The position numbers and the translations under genes are program-made. Shown here in pieces: positions 1-6,253 of a stretch of 6,692 nucleotides of DNA. Source of the DNA: Holophagaceae bacterium (lineage in GTDB: Bacteria; Acidobacteriota; Holophagae; Holophagales; Holophagaceae). The stretch spans positions 1 to 6,692 of the forward strand of contig JANXYT010000302.1 of NCBI GenBank assembly GCA_025355915.1, written 5' to 3'. How positions within the stretch are numbered: the first letter of the stretch is position 1; every line of letters begins with the position of its first letter. The notes beneath the pieces were generated by a model. The model did not search any database. It had not been told where the DNA came from and saw only the letters and a program-made list of their open reading frames with translations.

Positions 1-458
1 CTGGCCTGGCCGCTGGCCAGGTTGATGATGAGGCTGGGGATGAAGAAGGGGCTGGTGCGCCGGGGGCCGCGGTAGCCATTGGCCTCGTCCCAGATGGTGC
101 TGAGGCCGCCGATGCCGCTGCCGATGTAGACACCGAAGATCTCCCGCTCGGCCTTGGTGAGTTGAACCCGGTCGAAGCCCGCATCCACCCAGGCCTCATG
201 GGCCGCGCCCAGGGCGTATTGGATGAAGATGTCCATCTTCTTCTGTTCCTTCTTGTCGATGAACAGATCAGGGTTGAAGCCTTTCACCTGCCCGGCGATC
301 TTGCAGGCAAAGTCGGACACATCGAACCGATCGATGGTGCTGATGCCGCTCTTCCCGGCCAGCAGGTTGTCCCAGGTCTCGGGCACGGTGAGGCCGCAGG
401 GATTGACGGTTCCCATGCCGGTGATGACGACGCGACGGCGCTGGACGGTCCTGCTCAT
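1..458 (-). CDS. fabF: beta-ketoacyl-ACP synthase II (FabF), N-terminal part, cut by window start
   Basis: This is a condensing enzyme of type II fatty-acid synthesis. It joins malonyl-ACP to a growing acyl-ACP in the cytoplasm. The visible 152 residues open with the thiolase-fold start RRVVITGMG (residues 8-16). They continue with the FabF-typical GKSGIS (35-40), YIGSGIGGL (111-119) and PFFIPSLIINLASG (137-150) segments, which are strongly conserved in KAS II. The catalytic Cys-His-His triad lies beyond the window edge and cannot be checked. The ATG at 458-456 follows a GAGGTGA ribosome-binding site (469-463). acpP lies 82 nt upstream on the same strand, the usual acpP-fabF order, so the two are probably co-transcribed. 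The family call is secure. FabF rather than FabB is inferred from the motifs and the acpP neighbour. Confidence 0.95.
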   Translation of the reverse strand, partial: MSRTVQRRRVVITGMGTVNPCGLTVPETWDNLLAGKSGISTIDRFDVSDFACKIAGQVKGFNPDLFIDKKEQKKMDIFIQYALGAAHEAWVDAGFDRVQLTKAEREIFGVYIGSGIGGLSTIWDEANGYRGPRRTSPFFIPSLIINLASGQA

Positions 459-540
459 GGGTTCACCTCGGGTAGGATCGGGAAAACAAACGTGCCGCAG
501 GGCCATGGGGGGCGCTGCAGCACGTCACGATCGCGCAGGA

Positions 541-780
541 TCAAGCCTTTGCGTGCTTCTCGATGTAGGCGATGGCGTCGCCCACCGTGCGGATCTTCTC
601 CTGCTCACTCTCAGGGATCTCGAGGCTGAAGGCCTCTTCGATGGCCATGATGATCTCGACGGTGTCGAGGCTATCGGCACCGAGATCGTCCACGAAGTGG
701 CTGGACTCAGAGATGGAATCCTCGGGCTTGGCCAGCTGCTCGGCAATAATCGCAATAACCTTCTTACGTACATCGGCCAT
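541..780 (-). CDS. acpP: acyl carrier protein (79 aa)
   Basis: This is the small acidic carrier that holds acyl chains as thioesters on a 4'-phosphopantetheine arm during fatty-acid synthesis. Its 79 residues match the usual ACP length of about 75-80. The motif GADSLD (residues 34-39) contains Ser37, the expected attachment site. The segments FVDDLGADSLDTVEI and IPESEQEKIRTVGDAIAYI are typical of helices II and III of AcpP. The ATG at 780-778 is chosen because GGAGGAG (793-787) lies 6 nt upstream. A TTG at 795-793 is in frame but overlaps that ribosome-binding site, so the five extra residues are unlikely. fabF follows on the same strand and xerD diverges. A weak -10-like TATGTT (818-813) lies upstream, but no convincing -35 is seen. 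Confidence 0.97.
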   Translation of the reverse strand: MADVRKKVIAIIAEQLAKPEDSISESSHFVDDLGADSLDTVEIIMAIEEAFSLEIPESEQEKIRTVGDAIAYIEKHAKA

Positions 781-905
781 CGTGGGCTCCTCCAAACGAA
801 CCTGGAAACCCTAACATACCCGGGGCCGGATTTCCAAACCCTGAGTAAAGCAACCACCACCAACCGCGCTGAACAGAATGGATTGCGCCCTTTCCCCAGC
901 CGTGC

Positions 906-909
906 AGGA
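906..909 (+). promoter_or_regulatory. ribosome-binding site that decides the xerD start
   Basis: AGGA lies 7 nt before the ATG at 917. The earlier in-frame ATG at 878 has no purine-rich sequence at a suitable distance, and its 13 extra residues have no family counterpart that I recognise. The start at 917 is therefore preferred. Confidence 0.55.
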
Positions 910-916
910 TGGTCCT

Positions 917-1867
917 ATGCCCCGACCCAGGACCCTTGCAGAACCCGAGCATGGCTGGCCCCTCGGCTGGGGGGCGAGCCTGGTGGAATTCCGCACGCAC
1001 CTCGCCGTGGAGCGCGGCCTGTCTGCGAACACGTCTTCCAGCTACCTCTCGGACCTGAACCATCTGGCGGCCTGGGCCTGCGGCCAGGAGATCACCGCCG
1101 AGGCCCTCACGCGCGACCACCTCACGGTCTTCCTCGTCTCCCAGCAGGCTCAGGGCAAGGCGCCACGCAGCCTCGCGCGGATGAGTTCCAGCCTGCGCGC
1201 CTTCCTGACCTTCCTGCGCATGGAAGGGGGCGGTGGCGCGGGGCCCGAAGCCGTGGTGAAACCGCCGAGACCCCCGCGGATCCTGCCTCGCACTCTGGGT
1301 GAAAGCCAGGTGGAAGCCCTGCTCAACGCCCCGGATACGGCCACCCCGCTGGGCGTCCGCGACCGCGCCTGGCTGGAACTCCTCTATGCATCCGGCCTCC
1401 GCGTGTCCGAACTGACGGGGCTTCCAGCCCTGTCGGTCTTCCTGGACGAAGGCTTCCTCAAGGTCATGGGGAAGGGGCGCAAGGAACGGCTCATTCCGTT
1501 CGGCGCCAGCGCCGAACATTGGATGCGCGCCTGGCTGGTGCTGCGTCCAGGCTTCAAGCCCAAAGGCGGCGAACTGTTCCTGGGACAGCGCGGCGAAGGC
1601 CTCAGCCGCCAGCACCTTTGGCGCCTGTTGAAGGGCTACGCCCGGGTGGCGGGCCTCCGCGCCGAGGCGGTCAGCCCCCACGTGCTCCGGCATGCGTTCG
1701 CCACCCATCTCCTGGATCACGGGGCTGATCTCCGCTCCGTCCAGGCCATGCTCGGCCACGCCGACATCAGCACGACGCAGATCTACACCCACGTCCATCA
1801 GGCCCGGCTCCGCACGCTCTACGATCAGATGCACCCCAGGAGCGGACCTCCGTCAGCTGATGGCTGA
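917..1867 (+). CDS. xerD: tyrosine recombinase, XerD-like
   Basis: This is a site-specific recombinase of the XerC/XerD family, which resolves chromosome dimers at dif, normally near the terminus at FtsK-marked septa. From the ATG at 917 it has 316 residues, slightly longer than E. coli XerD (298). The extra length is mainly at the N-terminus. The SAM-like core-binding domain covers about residues 20-105 and the catalytic domain about 125-308. All expected catalytic residues are present: Arg162 (ASGLRVSEL), Lys186 (GKGRKER), His255 and Arg258 (SPHVLRHA), His281 (MLGHADIS) and nucleophile Tyr290 (TTQIYTHV). The spacings match XerD as I recall it. The C-terminal LRTLYDQMHPRS resembles XerD more than XerC. 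An in-frame ATG at 878 would add 13 residues. The final residues SADG are encoded by the heptamer repeat, which also supplies the stop codon. No phage or integron genes are adjacent, so a housekeeping role is likelier than a mobile-element integrase. Confidence 0.9.
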   Translation: MPRPRTLAEPEHGWPLGWGASLVEFRTHLAVERGLSANTSSSYLSDLNHLAAWACGQEITAEALTRDHLTVFLVSQQAQGKAPRSLARMSSSLRAFLTFLRMEGGGGAGPEAVVKPPRPPRILPRTLGESQVEALLNAPDTATPLGVRDRAWLELLYASGLRVSELTGLPALSVFLDEGFLKVMGKGRKERLIPFGASAEHWMRAWLVLRPGFKPKGGELFLGQRGEGLSRQHLWRLLKGYARVAGLRAEAVSPHVLRHAFATHLLDHGADLRSVQAMLGHADISTTQIYTHVHQARLRTLYDQMHPRSGPPSADG

Positions 1868-1888
1868 TGGCCGACAGCTGACAGCCAT
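1854..1888. repeat. five degenerate heptamers, consensus YRGCYGA
   Basis: Five units stand in exact 7-nt phase: CAGCTGA (1854), TGGCTGA (1861), TGGCCGA (1868), CAGCTGA (1875) and CAGCCAT (1882, the most divergent). The array covers the last codons and stop of xerD, the whole 20-nt convergent gap, and part of the stop codon of the EamA gene. Neighbouring sequence on either side does not continue the period. Because 7 is not a multiple of 3, the repeat reads as a 21-nt/7-residue cycle when translated. Confidence 0.75.
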
Positions 1889-1890
1889 CA
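1858..1890. terminator. possible bidirectional hairpin between convergent genes
   Basis: TGATGGCTG (1858-1866) and CAGCCATCA (1882-1890) are perfect inverted repeats of 9 bp with a 15-nt interior that can add two more G-C pairs (1870-1871 with 1877-1878). The arms cover the stop codons of the two converging genes, so either transcript would carry the stem at its 3' end. There is no T-run after either arm, so an intrinsic terminator in the strict sense is not supported. A transcript-end stabilising hairpin is equally possible. Confidence 0.4.
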
Positions 1891-2766
1891 CAATTGCGTG
1901 AGCAGGACTCCGGCCAGGACCAGCACCGCACCCACAGCAAAGGCCGGTGTGATGGCCTGTCCGTAGAAGATCCAGGCCAGCAGTGCCGTGGCCACGGGTT
2001 GGCCGTTGGTGGCAATGGCCACCCGGCTGGGCTCCTTCATGGCCAGGGCGTGGAACCACAGCAGGTAGGACACCACGCTGGTCATCAGCCCCAGATACAC
2101 CAGACCCATCCAGGCCATGGTCGGGACGGCTGACACCACGAGCTTCGGCAAGCCGAAGAGACCCAAGGGCGCGAAGATCGCGAGGCCGAATAGGATAGAG
2201 AGTGTGGTGGCCCGCTGTGCCCCGTGCTTCTGCACCAGGGGCCGGCTCATCACCGTGTAGCCCGCCCAGGCGACCACGGCCACCAGAATCATGAGGTCGC
2301 CCAGGATCCACCGGGGCGGAAGCGGTCCCCCGGCCCGGTCGGAAAGCACCACCACAACCCCCGAAAAGGCCAGAACCAGTCCCCCCAGTTTTCGCGGTCC
2401 CGGTTTCTCCTGCCCCCGCGCCCAGGCCAGCAGCAGCACCACTGTGGGGGTCAACGCATACAGAAGCGCTGCATGAGAGGGCAGCGTGTAGGCCAGCCCC
2501 CCCAGGAAGGCGATCTGGTTCACAGCCACACCCAGGAAGCCCGCCCAGAGGTAGGCTCGCCATTCGGCCCTGGCCACGAGCCAGAGTTCCAGGCCCCGGA
2601 TCCGCGCCAGCAGAAGGAAACCCGCCCCCGCGATGAGGAACCGGAACAGCCCGAGCGCCAGGGTCGGAATCGCGTCCGCAGCCGCCTTGCCCAGGAGGAA
2701 GGTCCCAGCCGAGACGAAGGTGTGGAGCGCCATGACGGCGGCAAAGCGGAGGTTGCGATGTTCCAT
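1888..2766 (-). CDS. EamA/DMT-family permease, 10 membrane segments
   Basis: This is an inner-membrane transporter of the drug/metabolite transporter superfamily. Its 292 residues are the normal length for the two-EamA-repeat architecture. The first repeat covers about residues 8-142 and the second about 153-291. Ten hydrophobic stretches can be read at roughly 7-29, 34-54, 71-91, 97-116, 126-143, 153-173, 187-207, 217-238, 247-268 and 273-291. Family features include GLFRFLIAGAGFLLL near TM2, LLYALTPTVVLLLAW at the end of the first half, and VATALLAWIFYGQ in the second half. Members move amino acids, purines, sugars or drugs, often outward, and the substrate cannot be read from the sequence. 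The ATG at 2766 has only a weak upstream purine match. The gene stands alone: it converges with xerD and diverges from the WYL gene across about 99 nt. Confidence 0.9.
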   Translation of the reverse strand: MEHRNLRFAAVMALHTFVSAGTFLLGKAAADAIPTLALGLFRFLIAGAGFLLLARIRGLELWLVARAEWRAYLWAGFLGVAVNQIAFLGGLAYTLPSHAALLYALTPTVVLLLAWARGQEKPGPRKLGGLVLAFSGVVVVLSDRAGGPLPPRWILGDLMILVAVVAWAGYTVMSRPLVQKHGAQRATTLSILFGLAIFAPLGLFGLPKLVVSAVPTMAWMGLVYLGLMTSVVSYLLWFHALAMKEPSRVAIATNGQPVATALLAWIFYGQAITPAFAVGAVLVLAGVLLTQL

Positions 2767-2851
2767 GAATCCAGCGTGGCCGCGATGACCCGGGATCGTG
2801 CCATTGAATTGTGCGGTGGACCGCCCCCTGGAAATGGGTGGATGATGAGCC

Positions 2852-2856
2852 AGGAG
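2852..2856 (+). promoter_or_regulatory. ribosome-binding site that decides the WYL gene start
   Basis: AGGAG lies 9 nt before the ATG at 2866. Two earlier in-frame ATGs at 2842 and 2845 lack a comparable site. The open frame upstream of them only mirrors the EamA gene on the other strand. Confidence 0.55.
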
Positions 2857-2865
2857 TTCCCAGCC

Positions 2866-3969
2866 ATGGCCGTGACCAAGATCCCCCGCAAGAAGCCTGT
2901 GACCGCCATCGGGGAGGGCGAGAAACCCGCCACGAAAGCCAAAGCCGAGCCAGTGAAGAAGGCCGTCGCCAAGAAGGCCGAAGCCGCAGCGCCCAAGACC
3001 AAGGCCGCCGCCAAGGCACCAGCGAAAGCCAAGGCTGCCAAGGCCCTCGAGGCCGTCGAGCGCGTCGAGGCCCCACCCGAAGCCAGCGTCCCAGTCGTCC
3101 CAGTTCCAGTCGTCCCGGAGCCGGAGCCCATCGTGAAGAAGGCAGCGGTCAAACCCGTCCTGACGCCCTTAGCCGAAGCCATCCTCACGGCGATCTGTGA
3201 AGGCCGCGCCGTGGAGTTCATCTTCGCGGATGCCGATGCCAACGCTCCGCGCACTTTCGAGCCTCGCCACCTCACTTTCGACGCCCTCAGCCTGGCCTGG
3301 TATGTCTGGGGCTGGGATCGCCGCTACAACGCCGAACGCCACCACTGCGTGGACCTGCTGGCCGAAGTGAACCCCGTAGAGGGCGTGGGCCGAGCCGCCC
3401 AGGGCCCCTACCCCGAAGGCACACCCGCCAACCTGATCGGTGGCTGGCTGGGGGGCGAACCCATCGCCGTGAAGGCCACCCTGCTCAAGCAGTGGGTCTT
3501 CGCCGTGAAGCAGGCGCCGCCCTCCTTCCCGCACTTCAAGCTCGAGGAGCAGGGCGACGGCCAGGCGCTGGTCAGCTTTTCCGCCACCGATCTCCGCGCC
3601 ATCGCTCGCTGGGCCATGCAGTTCGGGGACGGCATCCAGGTGCTGGAACCCGCCCGGCTGGTGGACCGCATCAAGCAGGTGGGGGCCGTTTGGGCCGGCC
3701 GGGAGCGGCAGCCGTCAGCCCCCTCCCCTGCCTCGAAGCCCACGCCTAAGTCAGAGGCTCCCACCGAGCCCCATCGATCTGAATCCCGGCACCATCGCGA
3801 CCGTGAACTGAGGCCCGACCGTGAAACGAGACCCGACCGCGAAGCCAAAGCCGAACGCGCATCCAAACCCGAACGAGAGCCCCGCCACCCGCGCGAATCG
3901 GAGCGCGAAGATGCCCCTCAGAAAAGCAAGCCCGGCAAGGTGGAGGTCATCCGCTTCGACCGCCTCTGA
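2866..3969 (+). CDS. WYL-domain protein with histone-like N-terminal tail and charged C-terminal tail, no HTH
   Basis: The protein has 367 residues in three parts. Residues 1-97 form a low-complexity Lys/Ala/Pro tail resembling histone H1 or AlgP-type proteins (KAVAKKAEAAAPKTKAAAK), ending in a Val/Pro/Glu stretch. Residues about 100-170 look like a WYL domain: the EFIFADAD strand, then TFEPRHLTFDALSLAWYVWGWD with Trp145-Tyr146-Val147 at the signature position. Residues about 196-276 resemble the WYL C-terminal extension (WCX): VKATLLKQWVFAV, then WAMQFGDGIQVLEPARLVDRI. Residues 278-367 are Arg/Glu/Pro-rich and probably disordered. WYL domains usually sit behind an N-terminal helix-turn-helix and bind nucleic acid or other ligands in bacterial regulators, including some of phage-defence loci. 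Here no helix-turn-helix is visible, so the Lys/Ala tail may supply DNA binding. The start at 2866 has the best ribosome-binding site. The gene ends 6 nt from the converging peptide-binding-protein gene. The domain call rests on motif recognition alone, and the function is unknown. Confidence 0.8.
   Translation: MAVTKIPRKKPVTAIGEGEKPATKAKAEPVKKAVAKKAEAAAPKTKAAAKAPAKAKAAKALEAVERVEAPPEASVPVVPVPVVPEPEPIVKKAAVKPVLTPLAEAILTAICEGRAVEFIFADADANAPRTFEPRHLTFDALSLAWYVWGWDRRYNAERHHCVDLLAEVNPVEGVGRAAQGPYPEGTPANLIGGWLGGEPIAVKATLLKQWVFAVKQAPPSFPHFKLEEQGDGQALVSFSATDLRAIARWAMQFGDGIQVLEPARLVDRIKQVGAVWAGRERQPSAPSPASKPTPKSEAPTEPHRSESRHHRDRELRPDRETRPDREAKAERASKPEREPRHPRESEREDAPQKSKPGKVEVIRFDRL
3091..3116 (+). repeat. 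11-bp direct repeat inside the Val/Pro linker
   Basis: CCAGTCGTCCC occurs at 3091-3101 and again at 3106-3116, a 15-nt step that encodes two PVVP turns (residues about 76-84). It marks the low-complexity junction between the Lys/Ala tail and the WYL domain and suggests growth by slippage. Confidence 0.7.
3796..3849 (+). repeat. three 18-bp units coding for (R/P)DRE-x-(R/K)
   Basis: Units at 3796-3813, 3814-3831 and 3832-3849 share the core CGACCGTGAA or CGACCGCGAA and keep the reading frame. They encode RDRELR, PDRETR and PDREAK in the charged C-terminal tail of the WYL protein. The nucleotide-level similarity points to recent in-frame duplication. Confidence 0.7.
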
Positions 3970-3975
3970 ACCGGC

Positions 3976-5541
3976 TCAGGGAACCAGCACCCATCCGCGC
4001 CGTCCAGGCCAGAAGCCGAAGTTCTGGCCCAGCGAATTGAAGACGACGCCATGCAGGCGACGGTGCACCAGCATCCGGGTTTGAATGTAATTGATTGGAA
4101 TGATGGGTCTGTCACGATCGATGAGCTCTGAGATCCGAAGGTAGATCCCCTTGCGGGCATCGGGATCGAGGGTGTGGCGCCCCTCGTCGAACAGGCGGTC
4201 CATCTCGGGGTTCAGGTAGCTGCTGACGTTGGCCTTGGTCAGATACCCTTCCCGCGTGAAGAGAGGACTATCCACATCCGGGTCCAAGGCCAGACTCCAG
4301 CCATAAGCCCACAAATCCCCATCGTGGTTCACGGATTTGTCCACCACAGTGGAGAACGGAGCGTTCCTCACCTCGATCCGTATGCCCACCCGGGCGGCCT
4401 GGATGGCCAGCAGGGCGGCCGTGTTTGGACCGACGGGGGGTGGCACCTGGTAGGCCACCAGGATCAATCGGCGCCCTTTCGCATCCTGGCGTATGCCTTC
4501 CGGGCCTGATTTCCACCCGGCGGCCTCCAGCAGCACTGAGGCCCGCTCCATCTGCGGCAGCGGGCGCGGGTCCGGATCGTGGGCCCAGCTCTGCGGCGGC
4601 CAGAAGCTCGTGGCAAGTTGGTCAGGGAAGAACCTGCGAGCCCGGGAAAAACGTTGCCAAGGCACCAACTCGGCGAGAGCCTGCCGGATCGCCACATCGC
4701 CGAGCAGGCTGCGCTTGGGGTCGCAGTTCAGGTAGTAGGCCTGGAAGGCCGCCTGAGGCACCGACACGGCTTGCACCAGGCCTCTGCCTTGAGCACCCTT
4801 GCGCACCAGGTAGTACTGGAGTGCAGGGACACTGGAATAGTGGACCCGCTCGTCTTGGAAATCCGAGAGGAGGGCCTTTTCCTCCGAGGTGTCCCACAGT
4901 TCGAAAGCGGCGGCCTGCCCCGGATGAACGCCTCGATAGCCCTTCCACTTCTCAAGGACCACTCGTGATTTGGTGGCCTTGTCAATCACCCGATAGGGGC
5001 CGGAACCAACCGGGAGGAAGTTGATCGGCGCATCCGCTGGCTTCGTTCCCACTTGATAAAGGTGTCTTGGCACGGGGATGAAGTTGTAGAGGTCGAAAAG
5101 CAGGTTCCCCCGGGGGCGTTTCAGCCGAATGCGTACGGTAAGAGGACCCTCTGCCGTCAGACTGTCGAAACTTGTCACTCCGGCGACGGTATCCCCGAGG
5201 ATTCGCACCCTGGGTAGGCGCAGGGATTTCCAAGTGAACACTACATCCTCGGCCTCGATGGGATGACCATCCTGCCAGGTCATTCCGGGTCGAAGCTTCA
5301 GGACCACTTCCCGCCCCCCCTTGAGGATGGTCCAGGATTCCAGCAGTTCCGGAAGGTAATCCCCCTTGGCATCAATGGTCACGAGACGATCGAAGACCAG
5401 ATCCAGGGCCTCGTTATCCGTGCTCTGGGCGATCAGAAGTGGATTCAGCGTAGTCCATTCCTTCACGCCCACACGGATCGTTTCCCCTGCCTGAAGGCAG
5501 GAGACCAAGCTGAGCGCCAGAAGGAGAGGATGCCATCGCAT
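3976..5541 (-). CDS. extracytoplasmic solute-binding protein, family 5 (oligopeptide/dipeptide type)
   Basis: This is a periplasmic or membrane-anchored substrate receptor of the peptide/nickel ABC-transporter class (SBP_bac_5). It has 521 residues, the normal size. Residues 1-20 are a short signal sequence: Arg2, then a Leu-rich core. LVSC (12-15) fits a lipobox with Cys15 as the lipidated residue, although the hydrophobic core is short and cleavage by signal peptidase I near residue 19 is also possible. The family signature is clear at about 64-103: PELLESW, then LKLRPGMTWQDGHPIEAEDVVFTW. It is followed by GSGPYRV (179-185) and the late NVSSYLNPEMDRLFDEG and RPIIPINY segments. The ATG at 5541 follows AAGGAG (5552-5547). 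No permease or ATPase gene is in the window, so it looks like an orphan receptor. The thioredoxin-fold gene lies 45 nt upstream on the same strand. The ligand is unknown: peptides are the default, but family members also bind nickel, haem, sugars or opines. Confidence 0.9.
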   Translation of the reverse strand: MRWHPLLLALSLVSCLQAGETIRVGVKEWTTLNPLLIAQSTDNEALDLVFDRLVTIDAKGDYLPELLESWTILKGGREVVLKLRPGMTWQDGHPIEAEDVVFTWKSLRLPRVRILGDTVAGVTSFDSLTAEGPLTVRIRLKRPRGNLLFDLYNFIPVPRHLYQVGTKPADAPINFLPVGSGPYRVIDKATKSRVVLEKWKGYRGVHPGQAAAFELWDTSEEKALLSDFQDERVHYSSVPALQYYLVRKGAQGRGLVQAVSVPQAAFQAYYLNCDPKRSLLGDVAIRQALAELVPWQRFSRARRFFPDQLATSFWPPQSWAHDPDPRPLPQMERASVLLEAAGWKSGPEGIRQDAKGRRLILVAYQVPPPVGPNTAALLAIQAARVGIRIEVRNAPFSTVVDKSVNHDGDLWAYGWSLALDPDVDSPLFTREGYLTKANVSSYLNPEMDRLFDEGRHTLDPDARKGIYLRISELIDRDRPIIPINYIQTRMLVHRRLHGVVFNSLGQNFGFWPGRRGWVLVP

Positions 5542-5586
5542 GATGGCTCCTTCATCGGCACGAATGGCATGGCTGTGAGTACCGGT

Positions 5587-6168
5587 TCAGCGGGAAGTGT
5601 CCTTCCCTCCCGCTTCCACCAACTCCACCAGCGCCTCCGCCATGGTCTGCCCCTCCCGGGGCGGGGTCTCCACCACCGAACCCACCAGCTTCTGCCCCCC
5701 GCCCGGCTGGGGGGCGAAGAGGTAGAACGTCGGCACCCGAATCACCTTCTGTGGAGGGCAGCCCTTGGGCCAGGCGCCCGAAGCAAGAGCCTTGTCCCGG
5801 TTAACGCCCAGGTAGTGCACCTCGATGAAGGGGTTGGGCTCCGCCTCCAAAGCCAGCAGATCCGGCAGCTGGTGGTGGCTGTCGCCGCACCAGGACCCGA
5901 ACACCGCCACCAGCGTGAAGGGCTGACGCACGGCCTGCCAGCGAGCCTTCAGGCTGTCGGATAGCTTCACCTTGGGGAGGTTGTCGCGGAAAATGGCCCG
6001 GTGCGCCAGGATGGCCTTCGCAGTCGTTTCACCCATCAACATGGGTTGATGGTCGCGAGCGTCCGCAACCGGTCCCGCCGGAAGCGTCCCCGATGGCTCG
6101 GCCAGGACGACAACAGGCGGCTGGGCCAGCAAGCCCAAGGTTCCGAAGGCCAGAAGGGTCGCTTTCAT
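5587..6168 (-). CDS. secreted thioredoxin-fold protein with WCGDS motif
   Basis: The protein has 193 residues with a signal peptide (MKATLLAFGTLGLLAQ, cleavage probably after VVVLA at about residue 23), so it acts outside the cytoplasm. The thioredoxin fold is shown by TLVAVFGSWCGDSHHQLP (residues 85-102), an IEVHYLGVNRD strand, and the cis-proline loop IRVPTFYLF with Pro146. The active-site position reads Cys94-Gly-Asp-Ser97, so the second cysteine of a CXXC pair is replaced by Ser. The only other cysteine is Cys137, nine residues before the cis-Pro. Family members with WCGD-type sites are common among thioredoxin-like proteins of unassigned role. A full disulfide oxidoreductase cycle is not supported by CXXC. 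The ATG at 6168 has GGAG (6178-6175) upstream. The solute-binding protein follows after 45 nt, so the two are probably one transcript. The Rrf2 regulator diverges across 85 nt and might control both. Confidence 0.82.
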   Translation of the reverse strand: MKATLLAFGTLGLLAQPPVVVLAEPSGTLPAGPVADARDHQPMLMGETTAKAILAHRAIFRDNLPKVKLSDSLKARWQAVRQPFTLVAVFGSWCGDSHHQLPDLLALEAEPNPFIEVHYLGVNRDKALASGAWPKGCPPQKVIRVPTFYLFAPQPGGGQKLVGSVVETPPREGQTMAEALVELVEAGGKDTSR

Positions 6169-6200
6169 GAGGAGCTCCGGGCTCCAGTGTAGCCAGGGGA

Positions 6201-6227
6201 TAAACTTGACTCATTCACTCAGGAATA
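6201..6227 (+). promoter_or_regulatory. imperfect dyad, candidate Rrf2/IscR-type operator
   Basis: The dyad is centred on 6214. TGA (6207-6209) mirrors TCA (6219-6221), with further matching pairs at 6205/6223, 6211/6217, 6213/6215, 6202/6226 and 6201/6227. The core TTGACT-N5-ACTCAGGAATA looks like the type-1 IscR site as I remember it, though I could not compare it against a motif model. The site overlaps the -35 element of the regulator gene that follows, as expected for autorepression. Confidence 0.4.
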
Positions 6228-6234
6228 CTAGTCT
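6206..6234 (+). promoter_or_regulatory. possible sigma-70-type promoter of the Rrf2 gene
   Basis: TTGACT (6206-6211) matches the -35 consensus at 5 of 6 bases. At the 17-nt spacing the -10 position is TAGTCT (6229-6234), only 3 of 6. Nothing better is seen at 16-18 nt, so the -10 is weak. Weak -10 elements can indicate activator dependence or a different sigma factor. Confidence 0.35.
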
Positions 6235-6253
6235 GGAGACTGGAGAAGCATCT

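Noticed and set aside
781..795. TTG start for acpP adding five residues
   Set aside because: The TTG overlaps the GGAGGAG ribosome-binding site of the ATG at 780.
223..1302. A plus-strand open frame opposite fabF and acpP running into xerD
   Set aside because: It is antisense to two strongly conserved fatty-acid genes and out of frame with xerD, with no domain of its own.
764..1834. A 356-codon open frame on the minus strand opposite xerD
   Set aside because: The plus strand encodes a recombinase with every catalytic residue in place. The minus frame has no recognisable domain and is a GC-driven shadow.
1858..1890. The inverted repeat as a dif or attachment site for the adjacent recombinase
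   Set aside because: Its arms come from the heptamer repeat, and it lacks the two 11-bp arms around a 6-8-bp centre expected of dif. No mobile-element genes are present.
2224..2865. An N-terminal extension of the WYL gene open back to 2224
   Set aside because: The stretch lies opposite the EamA gene and looks like antisense sequence. A good ribosome-binding site precedes the ATG at 2866.
1853..3076. A 407-codon open frame on the minus strand across the EamA gene and the start of the WYL gene
   Set aside because: It is rich in Arg, Pro and Gly with no family motif, and it overlaps a clear ten-segment permease in another frame.
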